From positions 434,001 to 498,000 of the forward strand of contig NZ_JAFBFW010000003.1 in the NCBI RefSeq assembly GCF_016909495.1: DNA of 64,000 bases, read 5' to 3'. Source of the stretch: Pantoea coffeiphila (GTDB taxonomy: Bacteria; Pseudomonadota; Gammaproteobacteria; Enterobacterales; Enterobacteriaceae). Both the position numbers and the translations under genes were made by a program. Of the stretch, positions 10,150 to 20,895 are shown piece after piece; the stretch's first letter is position 1, and each line of letters starts with the position of its first letter. The notes beneath the pieces were generated by a model. It was given only the letters and a program-made list of their open reading frames with translations. It ran no database searches and had not been told where the DNA came from.

Positions 10150-10776
10150 TTACGGCTGGGGTTTATCCTGGCCGTTTTTCTTTTTCTTTTTCTTCTTCCA
10201 GATTTTATTTTCCTGGCCGCGCCAGAGGCGCTGGATGTTGTCATGATGCCGCAGCAGGATCAGGCAGGAGAGCATGGCGACCGGAAAGGTGAACTGCGGT
10301 TTGAACCACCAGACATAAAACGGCGCAATCAGTGCGCTGATAATCGCCCCCAATGACGAATATCCACTGAGCAGTACGGTCAGCAGCCAGGTGCCGGTCA
10401 TCAGGCCGGTCAGATCCCAACCGATGGGTGCAATGGCTCCGAATGCCGTCGCCACGCCTTTGCCGCCCTTGAAATGGAAGAAAACGGGGTAGATATGGCC
10501 AAGACAGGCCGCAATCGCGGTCAGGCCAAGGTAGAGCGGCGTAATGCCCTGACTGTAGGCCAGCCAGACCGGCAGCATACCTTTGAGAACATCAAAAACC
10601 AGTACCGTCGCCGCCGCAGCTTTCCCGCCTAATCGCAGTACGTTGGTGGCACCCGGGTTGCCCGATCCATTTTGGCGTGGGTCCGGCAATCCGAACAGTC
10701 GGCAGACCAAAATCGCGCTGGAGATGGAGCCACACAGATACGCGAAAAGGATCATGCCAAGCGCGAATACACTCAT
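10150..10776 (-). CDS. plsY: Glycerol-3-phosphate acyltransferase PlsY
   Basis: PlsY acylates glycerol-3-phosphate at sn-1 using acyl phosphate in the inner membrane. The start was set at the ATG at 10776 ([20 protein letters not shown]), giving 208 residues versus 205 in E. coli; the frame stays open upstream without a comparable start. Family motifs are [34 protein letters not shown] and [13 protein letters not shown] (phosphate loops between membrane helices). The cytosolic tail contains a run of seven lysines after IW, coded by an A-rich tract, which looks like an ordinary basic tail. It is divergent from folB. Confidence 0.95.
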   Translation of the reverse strand: MSVFALGMILFAYLCGSISSAILVCRLFGLPDPRQNGSGNPGATNVLRLGGKAAAATVLVFDVLKGMLPVWLAYSQGITPLYLGLTAIAACLGHIYPVFFHFKGGKGVATAFGAIAPIGWDLTGLMTGTWLLTVLLSGYSSLGAIISALIAPFYVWWFKPQFTFPVAMLSCLILLRHHDNIQRLWRGQENKIWKKKKKKKNGQDKPQP

Positions 10777-10883
10777 AACACCGTTCCGTCTTGTTGGGGT
10801 CGTTTTGTTGTTAACATCCGTGGATAATACGCATAAACCGCCGGGGATGGTATCCGGCAACCACAAAAACAGAGAGCCGTATC

Positions 10884-11243
10884 ATGGATATCGTATTTAT
10901 TGATCAATTGTCCGTTATCACCACCATCGGCGTTTACGACTGGGAACAGACCATTCAGCAGAAGCTGGTGTTCGATGTCGAAATGGCGTGGGATAATCGT
11001 AAAGCTGCCGCCAGTGACGATGTGAATGACTGTCTGAGCTATGCCGATGTATCAGAAGCGATTATTGCCCACGTACAGAATGGAAAATTTGCGCTGGTTG
11101 AGCGCGTAGCGGAAGAGATAGCCACACTCTTGCTGAACCAGTTCGCCTCGCCCTGGGTGCGCATCAAGGTCAGCAAACCCGGCGCCGTTGCGCAGGCACA
11201 CCAGGTTGGCGTGATTATCGAACGCGGTAATATTCCGAAATAA
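10884..11243 (+). CDS. folB: Dihydroneopterin aldolase
   Basis: FolB converts 7,8-dihydroneopterin to 6-hydroxymethyl-dihydropterin and glycolaldehyde in folate synthesis, and also epimerises dihydroneopterin. The protein has 119 residues with the family start MDIVFIDQLSVITTIGVYDWE (Glu in the pterin site), the DCLSYADVSEAI segment and the catalytic lysine region WVRIKVSKPGAV near residue 98. A short unresolved promoter region separates it from divergent plsY. The following 160 bp before uppP contains two hairpins. Confidence 0.95.
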   Translation: MDIVFIDQLSVITTIGVYDWEQTIQQKLVFDVEMAWDNRKAAASDDVNDCLSYADVSEAIIAHVQNGKFALVERVAEEIATLLLNQFASPWVRIKVSKPGAVAQAHQVGVIIERGNIPK

Positions 11244-11316
11244 ATTCAATGTGATTGCCATCACAATGAAACCAAATCACAGTAAGGTTTGTCTTAAGTT
11301 GCGACTTAGGGGTGAT

Positions 11317-11341
11317 CCTGAATTTTTACTGTAAATTCAGG
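11317..11341 (+). other. Hairpin in the folB-uppP spacer
   Basis: CCTGAATTT pairs with AAATTCAGG around a 7-nt loop, directly before the terminator-like hairpin at 11349. Together they form a two-stem leader in front of uppP. The pairing is seen; any role is inferred. Confidence 0.5.
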
Positions 11342-11348
11342 GCTGATT

Positions 11349-11375
11349 GGCGGAAGCGTTAGCGACCGCCTTTTT
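11349..11375 (+). terminator. Terminator-like hairpin before uppP
   Basis: GGCGG and CCGCC enclose a 12-nt loop and are followed by TTTTT. It sits 106 bp after the folB stop and 30 bp before uppP, so it either ends the folB transcript or acts as an attenuator in the uppP leader. Confidence 0.65.
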
Positions 11376-11404
11376 CATGATTTTAAAGGGCTAAAGGTAT
11401 TTTG

Positions 11405-12226
11405 ATGGCAGATATTCATCAGCTATGGGTTGCAGCGATACTAGGGATAGTTGAGGGGTTAACGGAGTTTCTCCCCGTGTCATCTACCGGGCATATGATC
11501 ATCGTGGGTCATCTGTTGGGGTTTGAGGGAGAGAAGGCGGAAACCTTCGAAGTTGTTATCCAACTAGGTTCGATTCTTGCCGTAGTGGTGATGTTCTGGC
11601 GTCGTTTGTTCGGCCTGATCGGTATTAACTTCGGTGAAGTTAAGCATGAAGGCACCGGCACCGGGCATTTAACGCTGATTCATATCCTGTTGGGTATGGT
11701 GCCGGCGGTGGTTATCGGTCTGCTGCTGCACGACAAAATTAAAACCCTGTTTAACCCGGTTAACGTGATGTATGCGCTGGTGGTCGGTGGCGTCCTGCTG
11801 ATTGCTGCCGAACTGCTGAAGCCGAAACAGCCGAAAGCGGTAGGCGTGGATGATATCACCTATCGTCAGGCGTTTATTATCGGCTGCTTCCAGTGCCTGG
11901 CGCTGTGGCCCGGTTTTTCCCGCTCGGGTGCGACCATCTCCGGCGGAATGCTGATGGGCGTAAGCCGCTATGCCGCATCGGAATTCTCATTCCTGCTGGC
12001 GGTGCCGATGATGATGGGCGCCACCGCGCTGGATCTCTATAAGAGCATGGGCTTCCTGAGCGTCGCCGATGTGCCGATGTTTGCGGTGGGCTTTGTGACC
12101 GCCTTTATCGTGGCGCTGATCGCCATCAAGAGCTTCCTGCATATCATCAAACGGATTTCGTTTATCCCGTTTGCGATCTACCGCTTTATTATCGCCGCTG
12201 CCGTTTACGCGGTGTTTGTGCTGTAA
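11405..12226 (+). CDS. uppP: Undecaprenyl-diphosphatase
   Basis: UppP (BacA) dephosphorylates undecaprenyl pyrophosphate to recycle the lipid carrier of peptidoglycan; overexpression gives bacitracin resistance. The ATG at 11405 follows an AAAGG site and gives 273 residues, as in E. coli; the in-frame TTG three bases earlier is not needed. The signature motifs are [19 protein letters not shown] (residues about 17-35) and [17 protein letters not shown]. Eight or so hydrophobic helices indicate an inner-membrane protein. It is convergent with cca. Confidence 0.97.
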   Translation: MADIHQLWVAAILGIVEGLTEFLPVSSTGHMIIVGHLLGFEGEKAETFEVVIQLGSILAVVVMFWRRLFGLIGINFGEVKHEGTGTGHLTLIHILLGMVPAVVIGLLLHDKIKTLFNPVNVMYALVVGGVLLIAAELLKPKQPKAVGVDDITYRQAFIIGCFQCLALWPGFSRSGATISGGMLMGVSRYAASEFSFLLAVPMMMGATALDLYKSMGFLSVADVPMFAVGFVTAFIVALIAIKSFLHIIKRISFIPFAIYRFIIAAAVYAVFVL

Positions 12227-12236
12227 GTGATACCAG

Positions 12237-12257
12237 GGGCGGATCGCCGATCCGCCC
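12237..12257. terminator. Bidirectional terminator uppP/cca
   Basis: GGGCGGATC and GATCCGCCC form a perfect 9-bp stem with a 3-nt loop between the convergent uppP and cca stop codons. It ends immediately next to the cca stop codon. Confidence 0.75.
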
Positions 12258-13478
12258 TTACTGCACCTGCCAGACCTCCAGCGCCGCAATGCGCCTGCGC
12301 GTCAGTTCTTCCCTCACCGCTGCACCTTTAAACCCGGCTGCGACCACATCGCGCGTAGGCACTTCTGACACAATTCTGAAGGCTTCTCGCAGATACGTTC
12401 CCTGCGGATAGGGATTATTTTCGAACCCGCTACGCCCACGCGCATCGGCTTCGCTGGTCAACGCAATCTGCTCAACGCGGTGCGGCTTACGCCAGGCGTC
12501 GAGCCTGTCGAACAGGTTAACCAGCGTTGCGGCAGAATGATTTTGGATCGTGTGAACGAGATCGTGAAATTCGGTAACCAGCAGCGCCAGATCGCGAACG
12601 TGATTCGGCACGCGCAGGCGTTCGCACAGCGCCGCAACCAGCGGTACGCCAGCCAGCCCGTGGCCGTGGTGGCTGGGCCATTTTTCCGGCGACGTCAGGG
12701 CCTTGCCGACATCGTGAAACAGCGTAGCGAAGCGCACATCCAGCTCCGGGCTGAGATGTGCAGCCATCGCCAGCGTCATCAGCGAGTGAACGCCGCTGTC
12801 GATTTCCGGATGCCATTTCGCCGGAGCCGGTACGCCGTAGAGATTATCCAGCTCGGGAAATAAGATCGCGAGCGCATCGCAGTCGCGCAGTACCTGGAAA
12901 AACACCTGCGGGTTGCGGGTCAGCAGCGCGCTTTCGGTCTCTTTCCACACGCGTTCCGCCGTCAGATGATTCAACTCGCCGCTGTGCGCCATAGAACGCA
13001 TCAGCTCAAGCGTTTCATCAGCGATGCGGAAGTTAAGATGGGCGAAGCGCGCGGCAAACCGTGCGACGCGCAGCACGCGCAAAGGATCTTCATTAAACGC
13101 GGCGGAAACATGGCGCAGAATACGTTGCTCAATGTCCGCACGACCGTTGTAAGGGTCGTAATACTGGCCGTTATCATCGCGCGCAATGGCATTGATGGTC
13201 AGATCGCGGCGCGCCAGATCCTGCTCCAGCGTTACGTCGGGTGCGGAATAGCAGACAAACCCGGTATAGCCATTGCCTGATTTACGTTCGGTACGTGCCA
13301 GCGCATATTCCTGATGATTTTCGGGATGCAGAAAAACCGGGAAATCACGTCCGACCTGGGAATAGCCCAGCTCAAGCATCTGCTCGGGGGTGGCACCAAC
13401 CACCACCCAGTCTTTATCTTTCAGCGGCAAATTCAGCAGTCCGTCGCGAACCGCGCCACCGACAAGGTATGTTTTCAC
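12258..13478 (-). CDS. cca: Multifunctional CCA tRNA nucleotidyltransferase
   Basis: Cca adds or repairs the 3'-CCA of tRNA without a template. The 406 residues compare with 412 in E. coli. The class II nucleotidyltransferase start [20 protein letters not shown] carries the GGxVRD motif, with DKDWVVVG and [10 protein letters not shown] following. The C-terminal half contains an HD domain ([10 protein letters not shown]), as in gammaproteobacterial enzymes with 2',3'-cyclic phosphodiesterase and phosphatase activities. It is transcribed after ygiM in the same direction. Confidence 0.97.
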   Translation of the reverse strand: MKTYLVGGAVRDGLLNLPLKDKDWVVVGATPEQMLELGYSQVGRDFPVFLHPENHQEYALARTERKSGNGYTGFVCYSAPDVTLEQDLARRDLTINAIARDDNGQYYDPYNGRADIEQRILRHVSAAFNEDPLRVLRVARFAARFAHLNFRIADETLELMRSMAHSGELNHLTAERVWKETESALLTRNPQVFFQVLRDCDALAILFPELDNLYGVPAPAKWHPEIDSGVHSLMTLAMAAHLSPELDVRFATLFHDVGKALTSPEKWPSHHGHGLAGVPLVAALCERLRVPNHVRDLALLVTEFHDLVHTIQNHSAATLVNLFDRLDAWRKPHRVEQIALTSEADARGRSGFENNPYPQGTYLREAFRIVSEVPTRDVVAAGFKGAAVREELTRRRIAALEVWQVQ

Positions 13479-13587
13479 TGCACATCTCCAGAATAAAACG
13501 TCGGGTCAGAGGAAAAGCATTTTTTTATAGTAAGCAGTAATACTACAACATCCGTCAGGGATGATGCCAAATTGCAGGTACGCCAAA

Positions 13588-13609
13588 GGGGGCATCCACG
13601 GATGCCCTC
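13588..13609 (-). terminator. Hairpin between ygiM and cca
   Basis: The arms GGGCATCC and GGATGCCC lie 19 bp after the ygiM stop codon. On the minus strand the stem is followed only by CTTTGG, so it is a weak terminator or a spacer structure before cca. Confidence 0.4.
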
Positions 13610-13627
13610 CAACCAAACTGAAAACCT

Positions 13628-14248
13628 TTAGTTCATCCAGCGGTCGTTTTTCTTCCTGCGCGGCAGCATATGCGGCAACAGCAGACCGAGCAGCAGGCCG
13701 AAGCCGGCAACGCCGCCGCCGTACATAAACCACTGCATAATGATGGTGCGCTGTTTATCATCCAGCTGAACGTTGGCGGCATCCACCTTTTTACTGGCGA
13801 CCACCAGCTGGTTCTTTAACTGCTGATTTTCATCTTTCAGGCTGTTAATGGCGTCATCGCTGCCTGCGACTTTTTTCTGCATTTCTGCCGTGCGCTCATT
13901 CCAGCTGCCGTCAATATTCGCCAGTTTGGCGGTCAGGTCTTTAACCTGCTGCTCCAGCTCCGGCACGCGTGAACGCAGGCTGGGCTGTTCACTGAGCTGA
14001 CTCAGCGGTATCCAGGTTGTTCTGCCCTGCGCATCACGGATCTGCCCGTATTTACTGTTCTCATTAGATTGCAGCAGGGTAACTTCTTCCCCGGCGTTCA
14101 GCGTGCCGATCAGGCGATAATCATTGCCGGGACCGCTGCGAACCCAGGTAGAGAGTTCATCGGAAATGTAACGTTTTTCTTCAGCATGCACGTTAGCGAC
14201 GGCGCTAAAAGCCAGAAAAGTCAGGCCAATAAAGTGAGTTTTTTTCAT
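13628..14248 (-). CDS. ygiM: TIGR04211 family SH3-domain membrane protein YgiM
   Basis: The chosen ATG at 14248 gives a signal peptide MKKTHFIGLTFLAFSAVANV ending near HAEE. The frame is open further upstream but lacks a fitting start. The 206 residues (E. coli about the same) comprise a bacterial SH3 domain (residues about 25-90, WVRSGPGNDYRLIGTLNAGE), a coiled-coil (VPELEQQVKDLTAKLANI and onwards) and a C-terminal membrane helix with a basic tail (LLLPHMLPRRKKNDRW). It probably faces the periplasm and is anchored at its C-terminus. Its function is not established. Confidence 0.93.
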   Translation of the reverse strand: MKKTHFIGLTFLAFSAVANVHAEEKRYISDELSTWVRSGPGNDYRLIGTLNAGEEVTLLQSNENSKYGQIRDAQGRTTWIPLSQLSEQPSLRSRVPELEQQVKDLTAKLANIDGSWNERTAEMQKKVAGSDDAINSLKDENQQLKNQLVVASKKVDAANVQLDDKQRTIIMQWFMYGGGVAGFGLLLGLLLPHMLPRRKKNDRWMN

Positions 14249-14555
14249 TCGAACTCTTTTTGCATAAGTACTGGGCGAAAGTAATAGCACAGTCTGGAGC
14301 GGCCTCGCAGAAAGCTGAATGAGAACTGTCCTGATCTCAGGCGACATGGGAGGCAACGCGCGAAAGCGTAATAAAGCAGAGACATCCCTGCTGCTTGTGC
14401 ATTACTCTTCTTGGTATCTCAGGTGCGATGATCCGCAAGTTGCCCTGCTTTTTTGCAGCGGCTGAGTCAGCTCTTTCTGCGCTATCGGGAAATTTGCGGT
14501 TATTATCAAACACTACCACCATTTACCGTGCCGGTAATCATTTAGATAAGACATT
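14249..14555. promoter_or_regulatory. Divergent ygiM/ygiF intergenic region
   Basis: These 307 bp separate the divergent ygiM and ygiF genes and must hold both promoters. A small CTGC-TTTTTT-GCAG hairpin lies near 14441-14457. I see no clear coding sequence, repeat or well-matched promoter pair. Confidence 0.35.
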
Positions 14556-15860
14556 ATGACCATCGAAATCGAGCTAAAGTTCATTACCACCGCCGATGCT
14601 GCGACAAAACTCGCCAGCCAGCTGGCTCTCTGGCCCCATGAACACACCTCCGGGCAGAAGCTGAGCAACATCTATTTTGAAACGGCCAACGGCCAGCTGC
14701 GCAGCTGGGACATGGGTCTGCGCATTCGCGGATTTGGTGACAGTTTCGAAATGACGCTGAAAACTGCCGGGCAGACGATTGGTGGTCTTCACCAGCGACC
14801 GGAGTACAACGTCGCACTCAATGAACCGGTGCTGGATATTCATCAGCTTCCCGCGGACGTCTGGCCAGAAGGTACCGATCTTGATGCCCTGCAGCAGCAG
14901 TTAAACCCGCTGTTCAGCACTCATTTCGTCCGTGAGAAGTGGGTGGTGACCTATGGTGAAAGCGAAATAGAAGTGGCTTTCGATCTGGGAGAGGTCAGCG
15001 CCGGAGAACTGAGCGAGCCGCTGCATGAAATCGAGCTGGAGCTGAAAAACGGTAATCGCGACGATCTTCTGGCATTTGCCGTCGAGCTGGCAAAAATGGG
15101 CGGCCTGCGGCTGGGAAGCCTGAGTAAAGCGGCGCGCGGATATGCGCTGGCGAAAGGCAACCCACCCCGTAAGCTGCGCCCGGTTCCACTGCTTAAGGTC
15201 AAGCCGAAGGCGACGGTGGAGCAGGGGATGCAGGACGCTTTCCTGCTGGCGCTCAGCCAGTGGCAGTATCATGAAGAGCTGTGGCTGCGCGGCAATGCTG
15301 ACGCGCTCGGGGAAATTCAGGAGGCGCTGGAAACGCTGCGTCAGGCATTTTCTCTGTATGGTGCGCTGGTGCCACGCAAGGCCAGCAGCGAGCTGCGTCA
15401 GCGCCTGACCGAGCTGGAAGCGGCACTGCTGGAAGACGATCTGGATGCCCTGTCCGTGTGCTTCAGTCCACTCTGGCTGGAAACGCAGCTGGCGCTGACC
15501 ACCTGGATCGCCACGACGCGCTGGCGTGATTTTATCGACTCGAAAACCGATGCCAAGCTACAGGGCTCCTTTAAGCGTTTCAGCGATATCATGCTGGGGC
15601 GCATTTCCGCAGACCTGAAGGAGACCTTTGGTCAGGTCAATCAGCTGAATGAATACCAGGATAAGCTGACACGCCTCCATCGGCAGCAGCTTGCCGTACA
15701 TCTGCTGGCCGGTAGCTATGACGAGGCAGCGGTAAGTGAGTGGCTCGGTCACTGGCAGCTACTGCGTCAGGCGATCATCGATCGGCAGGATGTATGGCTG
15801 GATGGCCACCGCCGGCAGGCGCTGAAACAGCCGGCATTCTGGAAAAATGGTAACGCCTGA
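14556..15860 (+). CDS. ygiF: Inorganic triphosphatase (CYTH-CHAD protein)
   Basis: YgiF hydrolyses inorganic tripolyphosphate. The 434 residues (E. coli 433) start with the CYTH signature ExExK seen as MTIEIELKF, followed by the tunnel-fold domain to about residue 200 (LRIRGFGDSFEMTLK, EIELELKNG). A C-terminal CHAD domain rich in conserved histidine/basic positions follows, associated with polyphosphate binding. It lies upstream of glnE on the same strand, 105 bp apart, as in E. coli. Confidence 0.95.
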   Translation: MTIEIELKFITTADAATKLASQLALWPHEHTSGQKLSNIYFETANGQLRSWDMGLRIRGFGDSFEMTLKTAGQTIGGLHQRPEYNVALNEPVLDIHQLPADVWPEGTDLDALQQQLNPLFSTHFVREKWVVTYGESEIEVAFDLGEVSAGELSEPLHEIELELKNGNRDDLLAFAVELAKMGGLRLGSLSKAARGYALAKGNPPRKLRPVPLLKVKPKATVEQGMQDAFLLALSQWQYHEELWLRGNADALGEIQEALETLRQAFSLYGALVPRKASSELRQRLTELEAALLEDDLDALSVCFSPLWLETQLALTTWIATTRWRDFIDSKTDAKLQGSFKRFSDIMLGRISADLKETFGQVNQLNEYQDKLTRLHRQQLAVHLLAGSYDEAAVSEWLGHWQLLRQAIIDRQDVWLDGHRRQALKQPAFWKNGNA

Positions 15861-15965
15861 GCCGTTAGAAACGCTTATTTTCCAAACCCGTTGATCGTGT
15901 GTTGCAGGATGGCAGCCAACGCCCCTGGAGCCTGAGTCTCGGGGGTGATTAATCAGGGAGTGTTT

Positions 15966-18800
15966 ATGGTGCCTTTACTATCGCAGCCGCTGCCATCTTT
16001 GCTGGCTGAACAGATTTCCGTTATCGATCCTCTGCCGGACGGGACCACTCCGCAGCAGCAGTCCGTGCTGGCGTTTAGTGACTTCATCAGTGATAACCTG
16101 ACGAAACATCCTGAATGGTGGCAGCAGCTGCAAACTCAGCCGCCGCTTGCCGACGAGTGGCAGCACTATACCGCGTGGCTGGCAGAGCGGCTGGCCTCGG
16201 TGCTGGATGAAAACACGCTGATGCGCGAACTGCGGCTGTTTCGCCGCCATATGCTGACGCGCATCGCCTGGATGCAGACTCTGGCGACCAGCAGCACCGA
16301 ACAAACGTTAACGCAGCTGAGCGAACTGGCAGAAACCCTGATCGTCGCTGCCCGTGACTGGCTGTGGCTCGCCTGCTGCAAGGATTTTGGCACGCCGGTT
16401 AATGCCGCCGGAGAGCCGCAGCCGCTGCTGATCCTCGGTATGGGTAAACTGGGCGGTGGTGAGCTGAATTTCTCTTCCGATATCGATTTGATCTTCACCT
16501 GGCCGGAAAATGGCGTGACGCAGGGCGGACGGCGTGAGCTGGATAACGCCCAGTTCTTTACGCGTCTGGGGCAGCGGCTGATCAAAGTGCTCGATCAGCC
16601 AACCGTGGACGGCTTCGTCTACCGCGTAGATATGCGGCTGCGGCCGTTTGGTGACAGCGGCCCGCTGGTGCTGAGCTTTGCGGCGCTGGAAGATTATTAC
16701 CAGGAGCAGGGGCGCGACTGGGAACGCTATGCGATGGTCAAGGCCCGCTTAATGGGCGGCGGTGACGATCGCTGGAGCCAGGAACTACGGCAGATGCTGC
16801 GGCCGTTTGTCTTTCGTCGCTATATTGATTTCAGCGTGATCCAGTCCCTGCGCAATATGAAGGCGATGATTGCGCGTGAGGTGCGGCGGCGCGGGCTGAC
16901 CGATAACATCAAGCTCGGTGCCGGTGGTATCCGTGAAATAGAGTTTATTGTTCAGGTCTTCCAGCTGATCCGTGGTGGTCGTGAACGGTCGCTGCAGCTG
17001 CGTTCATTGCTTCCTACTCTTGAATCAATCAAAGAACTGAATTTACTTCCACAGTCTCAGGTCGCGCAGCTGCACGATGCCTATCTGTTCCTGCGGCGGT
17101 TGGAAAATCTGCTGCAAAGCATTAATGATGAACAGACGCAGACATTGCCGGCCAGTGAGCTGGACCGCGCGCGTCTGGCGTGGGCGATGGGATTTGCCGA
17201 CTGGCAGGGCCTGCACGACCGGCTGGATGGGCATATGGTGGCGGTACGCTCAATCTTCGACGAGCTGATTGGCGACGATGCCCCGGAGAGCGGCGAGAAC
17301 CGTGAAGCCGGGGAATATGGTGTGCTGTGGCAGGACCAGTTAGAGGAAGCTGAACTGCTGCCGCTCGTCCCGCATTTGAACGGTGAAGCATGTCAGCAAC
17401 TGCTGCGGGCGATTACCGATTTTCGTCTGGATGTGGATAAGCGCACGATCGGCCCACGCGGCCGCCAGGCGCTCGATCAGCTGATGCCTCGTCTGCTCAG
17501 CGAGGTAGTACCGCGCGATGATGCGGTTGTCACGCTTGGCCGCCTGACGCCGCTGCTGCTCGGCGTGGTCACACGCACCACCTATCTGGAGCTGCTCACG
17601 GAATTCCACGGCGCGCTCCAGCATCTGATTCGCCTGTGTGCCGCCTCTCCGATGGTTGCCAGCCAGCTGGCGCGTTATCCGCTGCTGCTTGATGAGCTGC
17701 TTGACCCGGCGACGCTTTACCAGCCAACGGCAACCGATGCCTATCGCGACGAGCTGCGTCAGTATCTGCTGCGTATCCCGGAAGAGGATGAAGAGCAGCA
17801 GCTGGAAGCACTCAGGCAGTTTAAACAGGCCCAGCATCTGCGTATTGCCGCGGCGGATATCGCCGGCACGCTGCCGGTAATGAAGGTCAGCGATCATCTG
17901 ACCTGGCTTGCCGAAGCGATGATAGAAGCGGTAGTACAGCAGGCGTGGAATATGATGGTACAGCGCTACGGGCGGCCATCGCATCTGACCAGCGACAGCG
18001 AGCGTGGCTTTGCCGTTGTCGGCTACGGCAAGCTGGGCGGTTGGGAGCTGGGTTACAGCTCCGATTTGGACCTGGTATTCCTGCACAACTGCCCTCAGGA
18101 AGCGGTCACGCTGGGCGATCGCAGTATTGATGGGCGGCAGTTCTATCTGCGGCTGGCACAGCGGGTGATGCATCTGTTCAGTACCCGAACCTCGTCAGGT
18201 ATTCTTTATGAAGTCGATGCCCGCCTGCGCCCCTCGGGTGCTGCCGGTATGCTGGTGAGTACCTTTGAAGCCTTTGACGATTACCAGCGCAATGAAGCCT
18301 GGACCTGGGAGCATCAGGCGCTGGTACGTGCTCGCATCGTTTACGGAGATGGGGAGCTCAGTCAGCGCTTTGGAGAAATTCGCCGGGGTATCCTGGCGCT
18401 GCCGCGTGAGGCAGAAACCCTGAAGGTTGAGGTTCGGGAGATGCGTGAAAAAATGCGTGCGCATCTTGGACAGAAACATAAAGGCCGCTGGGATATTAAA
18501 GCCGATGCCGGTGGCATCACAGATATTGAATTCATCACGCAATATCTGGTCCTACGCTATGCCTCACAGGATCTGACGCTAACCCGCTGGTCCGATAATG
18601 TTCGTATTTTCGAACTGCTGGCTAACGGGGGAAAAATGACGGAGCCGGAGGCGAAAGCACTGACTCATGCCTACGTTACGCTGCGAGATGCACTGCACCA
18701 CCTGGCGCTACAGGAGCTGCCGGGGCATGTGGAAGAAAGCGCCTATGCGAGTGAAAAAGCCCAGGTTAATCACAGCTGGCAAACCTGGTTTGGCGACTGA
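15966..18800 (+). CDS. glnE: Bifunctional glutamine synthetase adenylyltransferase/deadenylase
   Basis: GlnE adenylylates or deadenylylates glutamine synthetase according to nitrogen status signalled by PII. The ATG at 15966 follows a GGGAG site; an in-frame GTG at 15945 is less likely. This gives 944 residues (E. coli 946). The N-terminal deadenylylase nucleotidyltransferase motif [18 protein letters not shown] lies at about 158-175, and the C-terminal adenylylase copy [18 protein letters not shown] at about 686-703. Both Asp pairs are intact. Coupled to ygiF upstream. Confidence 0.97.
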   Translation: MVPLLSQPLPSLLAEQISVIDPLPDGTTPQQQSVLAFSDFISDNLTKHPEWWQQLQTQPPLADEWQHYTAWLAERLASVLDENTLMRELRLFRRHMLTRIAWMQTLATSSTEQTLTQLSELAETLIVAARDWLWLACCKDFGTPVNAAGEPQPLLILGMGKLGGGELNFSSDIDLIFTWPENGVTQGGRRELDNAQFFTRLGQRLIKVLDQPTVDGFVYRVDMRLRPFGDSGPLVLSFAALEDYYQEQGRDWERYAMVKARLMGGGDDRWSQELRQMLRPFVFRRYIDFSVIQSLRNMKAMIAREVRRRGLTDNIKLGAGGIREIEFIVQVFQLIRGGRERSLQLRSLLPTLESIKELNLLPQSQVAQLHDAYLFLRRLENLLQSINDEQTQTLPASELDRARLAWAMGFADWQGLHDRLDGHMVAVRSIFDELIGDDAPESGENREAGEYGVLWQDQLEEAELLPLVPHLNGEACQQLLRAITDFRLDVDKRTIGPRGRQALDQLMPRLLSEVVPRDDAVVTLGRLTPLLLGVVTRTTYLELLTEFHGALQHLIRLCAASPMVASQLARYPLLLDELLDPATLYQPTATDAYRDELRQYLLRIPEEDEEQQLEALRQFKQAQHLRIAAADIAGTLPVMKVSDHLTWLAEAMIEAVVQQAWNMMVQRYGRPSHLTSDSERGFAVVGYGKLGGWELGYSSDLDLVFLHNCPQEAVTLGDRSIDGRQFYLRLAQRVMHLFSTRTSSGILYEVDARLRPSGAAGMLVSTFEAFDDYQRNEAWTWEHQALVRARIVYGDGELSQRFGEIRRGILALPREAETLKVEVREMREKMRAHLGQKHKGRWDIKADAGGITDIEFITQYLVLRYASQDLTLTRWSDNVRIFELLANGGKMTEPEAKALTHAYVTLRDALHHLALQELPGHVEESAYASEKAQVNHSWQTWFGD

Positions 18801-18932
18801 GGACGCAGAGCGTATCCGTGGCTTGGTGACGAAGTGAACAACGTGGCCGCGATAGTCAGGCACGGCAACATTTGTGCTATTATCGCGCGCCTGAATTTTT
18901 GGTTTTTATGCTGTCTGGAGTGGAGTGTCTGA

Positions 18933-20363
18933 ATGAAAGTTACACTGCCTGATTTTAAACGTGCGGGTGTTCTGGTTGTTGGTGATGTGATGCTGGATCG
19001 TTACTGGCACGGGCCAACCAGCCGTATCTCTCCCGAAGCTCCGGTGCCGGTTGTCAAGGTTGAACACGTGGAAGAGCGCCCCGGCGGGGCGGCAAACGTG
19101 GCGATGAATATCGCTTCTCTTGGCGCTGAATCTCGCCTCGTGGGACTAACCGGCATTGATGATGCTGCGCGCGTACTGAGCGAGACGCTGACTGGGGTCA
19201 ACGTGCAGTGTGATTTTGTTTCTGTACCAACCCATCCAACCGTGACCAAGCTGCGCGTTCTTTCGCGTAATCAGCAGCTAATCCGCCTTGATTTTGAAGA
19301 GGGTTTCGAAGGGGTTAACCCGGAACCTATGCACGAGCGCATTCAGCAGGCCTTGCCTAAAATCGGTGCGCTGGTGCTTTCTGACTACGCCAAAGGCGCG
19401 TTGTCGAGCGTAGAAACCATGATCAAGCTGGCACGTGAAGCCGGTGTACCAGTGCTGGTGGACCCGAAAGGGACCGATTTCGGCCGTTATCACGGCGCCA
19501 CCTTGCTGACGCCGAATCTTTCGGAGTTTGAAGCCGTAGTCGGTAAGTGCAAAAGCGAGGCTGAAATCGTTGAGCGTGGTACCGCGCTGATGCAGAAGCA
19601 CGGCCTGTCGGCGCTGCTGGTGACCCGTTCTGAAAACGGTATGACGCTGCTACAGCCGGGCAAAGAACCGTTCCATATGCCAACGCAGGCGCAGGAAGTG
19701 TTCGATGTAACCGGTGCTGGCGATACGGTGATCGGCGTACTGGCTGCCGCGCTGGCCGCTGGCAACAGCCTGGAAGAGAGCTGCTTCCTTGCAAATGCGG
19801 CTGCGGGCGTGGTTGTGGGTAAACTGGGTACATCGACAGTTTCCCCGATTGAGCTGGAAAATGCGATTCATGCGCGCCCCGAGTCTGGTTTTGGCGTGAT
19901 GGATGAAGCTCAGCTGAAGGCTGAAGTCGCTAAAGCCCGCCAGCGCGGCGAGCGCGTGGTGATGACCAATGGCGTATTTGACATTCTTCATGCCGGGCAC
20001 GTTTCCTATCTCGCGAATGCCCGCAGACTGGGTGACCGGCTGATTGTGGCGGTGAACAGCGACGCGTCCACCCGCCGTCTGAAGGGCGAAACACGTCCGG
20101 TTAACCCGCTGGAAAATCGTATGATCGTTCTGGGTGCGCTGGAAGCCGTAGACTGGGTGGTGGGCTTTGAAGAAGACACGCCGCAGCGTCTGATTGCTGA
20201 AGTGTTGCCGGACCTGCTGGTCAAAGGCGGCGACTATAAGCCAGAGGATATCGCAGGCAGTAAAGAAGTGTGGGCTAACGGCGGTGACGTACGCGTGCTG
20301 AACTTCGAAGACGGTATCTCAACCAGCAATATCATTAAGACGATTATCAATCGTAAGAACTAA
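18933..20363 (+). CDS. hldE: Bifunctional heptose 7-phosphate kinase / heptose 1-phosphate adenylyltransferase
   Basis: HldE makes ADP-heptose for the LPS inner core. The 476 residues (E. coli 477) comprise an N-terminal ribokinase-family kinase ([11 protein letters not shown] near residue 17; [16 protein letters not shown] with the catalytic Asp near residue 263) and a C-terminal cytidylyltransferase-like domain starting near residue 343 with [16 protein letters not shown] (HxGH motif). It follows glnE after 132 bp and ends in a strong bidirectional terminator shared with ubiK. Confidence 0.98.
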   Translation: MKVTLPDFKRAGVLVVGDVMLDRYWHGPTSRISPEAPVPVVKVEHVEERPGGAANVAMNIASLGAESRLVGLTGIDDAARVLSETLTGVNVQCDFVSVPTHPTVTKLRVLSRNQQLIRLDFEEGFEGVNPEPMHERIQQALPKIGALVLSDYAKGALSSVETMIKLAREAGVPVLVDPKGTDFGRYHGATLLTPNLSEFEAVVGKCKSEAEIVERGTALMQKHGLSALLVTRSENGMTLLQPGKEPFHMPTQAQEVFDVTGAGDTVIGVLAAALAAGNSLEESCFLANAAAGVVVGKLGTSTVSPIELENAIHARPESGFGVMDEAQLKAEVAKARQRGERVVMTNGVFDILHAGHVSYLANARRLGDRLIVAVNSDASTRRLKGETRPVNPLENRMIVLGALEAVDWVVGFEEDTPQRLIAEVLPDLLVKGGDYKPEDIAGSKEVWANGGDVRVLNFEDGISTSNIIKTIINRKN

Positions 20364-20393
20364 AAAAAAGCTGCCCGGTTGGGCAGCTTTTTT
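20364..20393. terminator. Bidirectional terminator hldE/ubiK
   Basis: AAAAAAGCTGCCC pairs with GGGCAGCTTTTTT over a GGTT loop, giving U-tracts on both strands. It lies directly after the hldE stop codon and 10 bp from the ubiK stop codon. Confidence 0.92.
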
Positions 20394-20402
20394 CTTTGTA
20401 AA

Positions 20403-20744
20403 TCAGACAGGATCTTTTGCATCGCCAGGCTCTGATGCGGCCTGCGCAGCGGGTGCCGTCGTGACCGGTGCAGTGGCCGTTCCTGCCGCCGCCGCTGGTG
20501 CTGCAGACTGGTTCTCCAGCGCCGCCAGGCGTTGTTCCAGTACTGCCAGCTTTTCGCGTGTGCGCAACAGCACCTGAGTCTGCACGTCAAACTCTTCACG
20601 GTTCACGACATCAAGACGGGTCAGCTGGGCCTGGATGGTCTGACGAATTTTCTTTTCCACATCATCGCCTAACTCGCGGATACCTTTTGGCATAGATTCA
20701 TGGATCTGGCGGGCCAGTTGTTCAATTTTTTTAGCATCAATCAT
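20403..20744 (-). CDS. ubiK: Ubiquinone biosynthesis accessory factor UbiK
   Basis: UbiK (YqiC) is a small coiled-coil factor that works with UbiJ in aerobic ubiquinone synthesis. The ATG at 20744 has an AGGAAG site; the frame stays open upstream without support. The first 80 residues are the conserved membrane-fusogenic coiled coil ([20 protein letters not shown] ... [20 protein letters not shown]). The last ~30 residues form an Ala/Pro/Thr-rich low-complexity tail, longer than the E. coli tail. Divergent from ribB. Confidence 0.93.
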   Translation of the reverse strand: MIDAKKIEQLARQIHESMPKGIRELGDDVEKKIRQTIQAQLTRLDVVNREEFDVQTQVLLRTREKLAVLEQRLAALENQSAAPAAAAGTATAPVTTAPAAQAASEPGDAKDPV

Positions 20745-20895
20745 GTCAGCTTCCTGGTAGCAGCAAATTTTCTCTAAGTGTAATCCCTCCGGGGGAAAGG
20801 ATAAACCGGAAATGAGCATAGCGAATAAATGGATATAAATTTGCCAATTTTGTTCGTTGCCCGCGTTCATTATCAGCGTTATAGTAAGTCTGCTT

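Noticed and set aside
10150..10209. The seven-lysine run at the PlsY C-terminus as a frameshift or slippage element
   Set aside because: The codons alternate AAG and AAA, the frame continues normally to a stop, and a basic tail is usual for PlsY.
17340..18173. A 277-codon open frame on the minus strand inside glnE
   Set aside because: It is fully antisense to conserved glnE coding sequence, has no recognisable product and arises from GC-rich codon bias.
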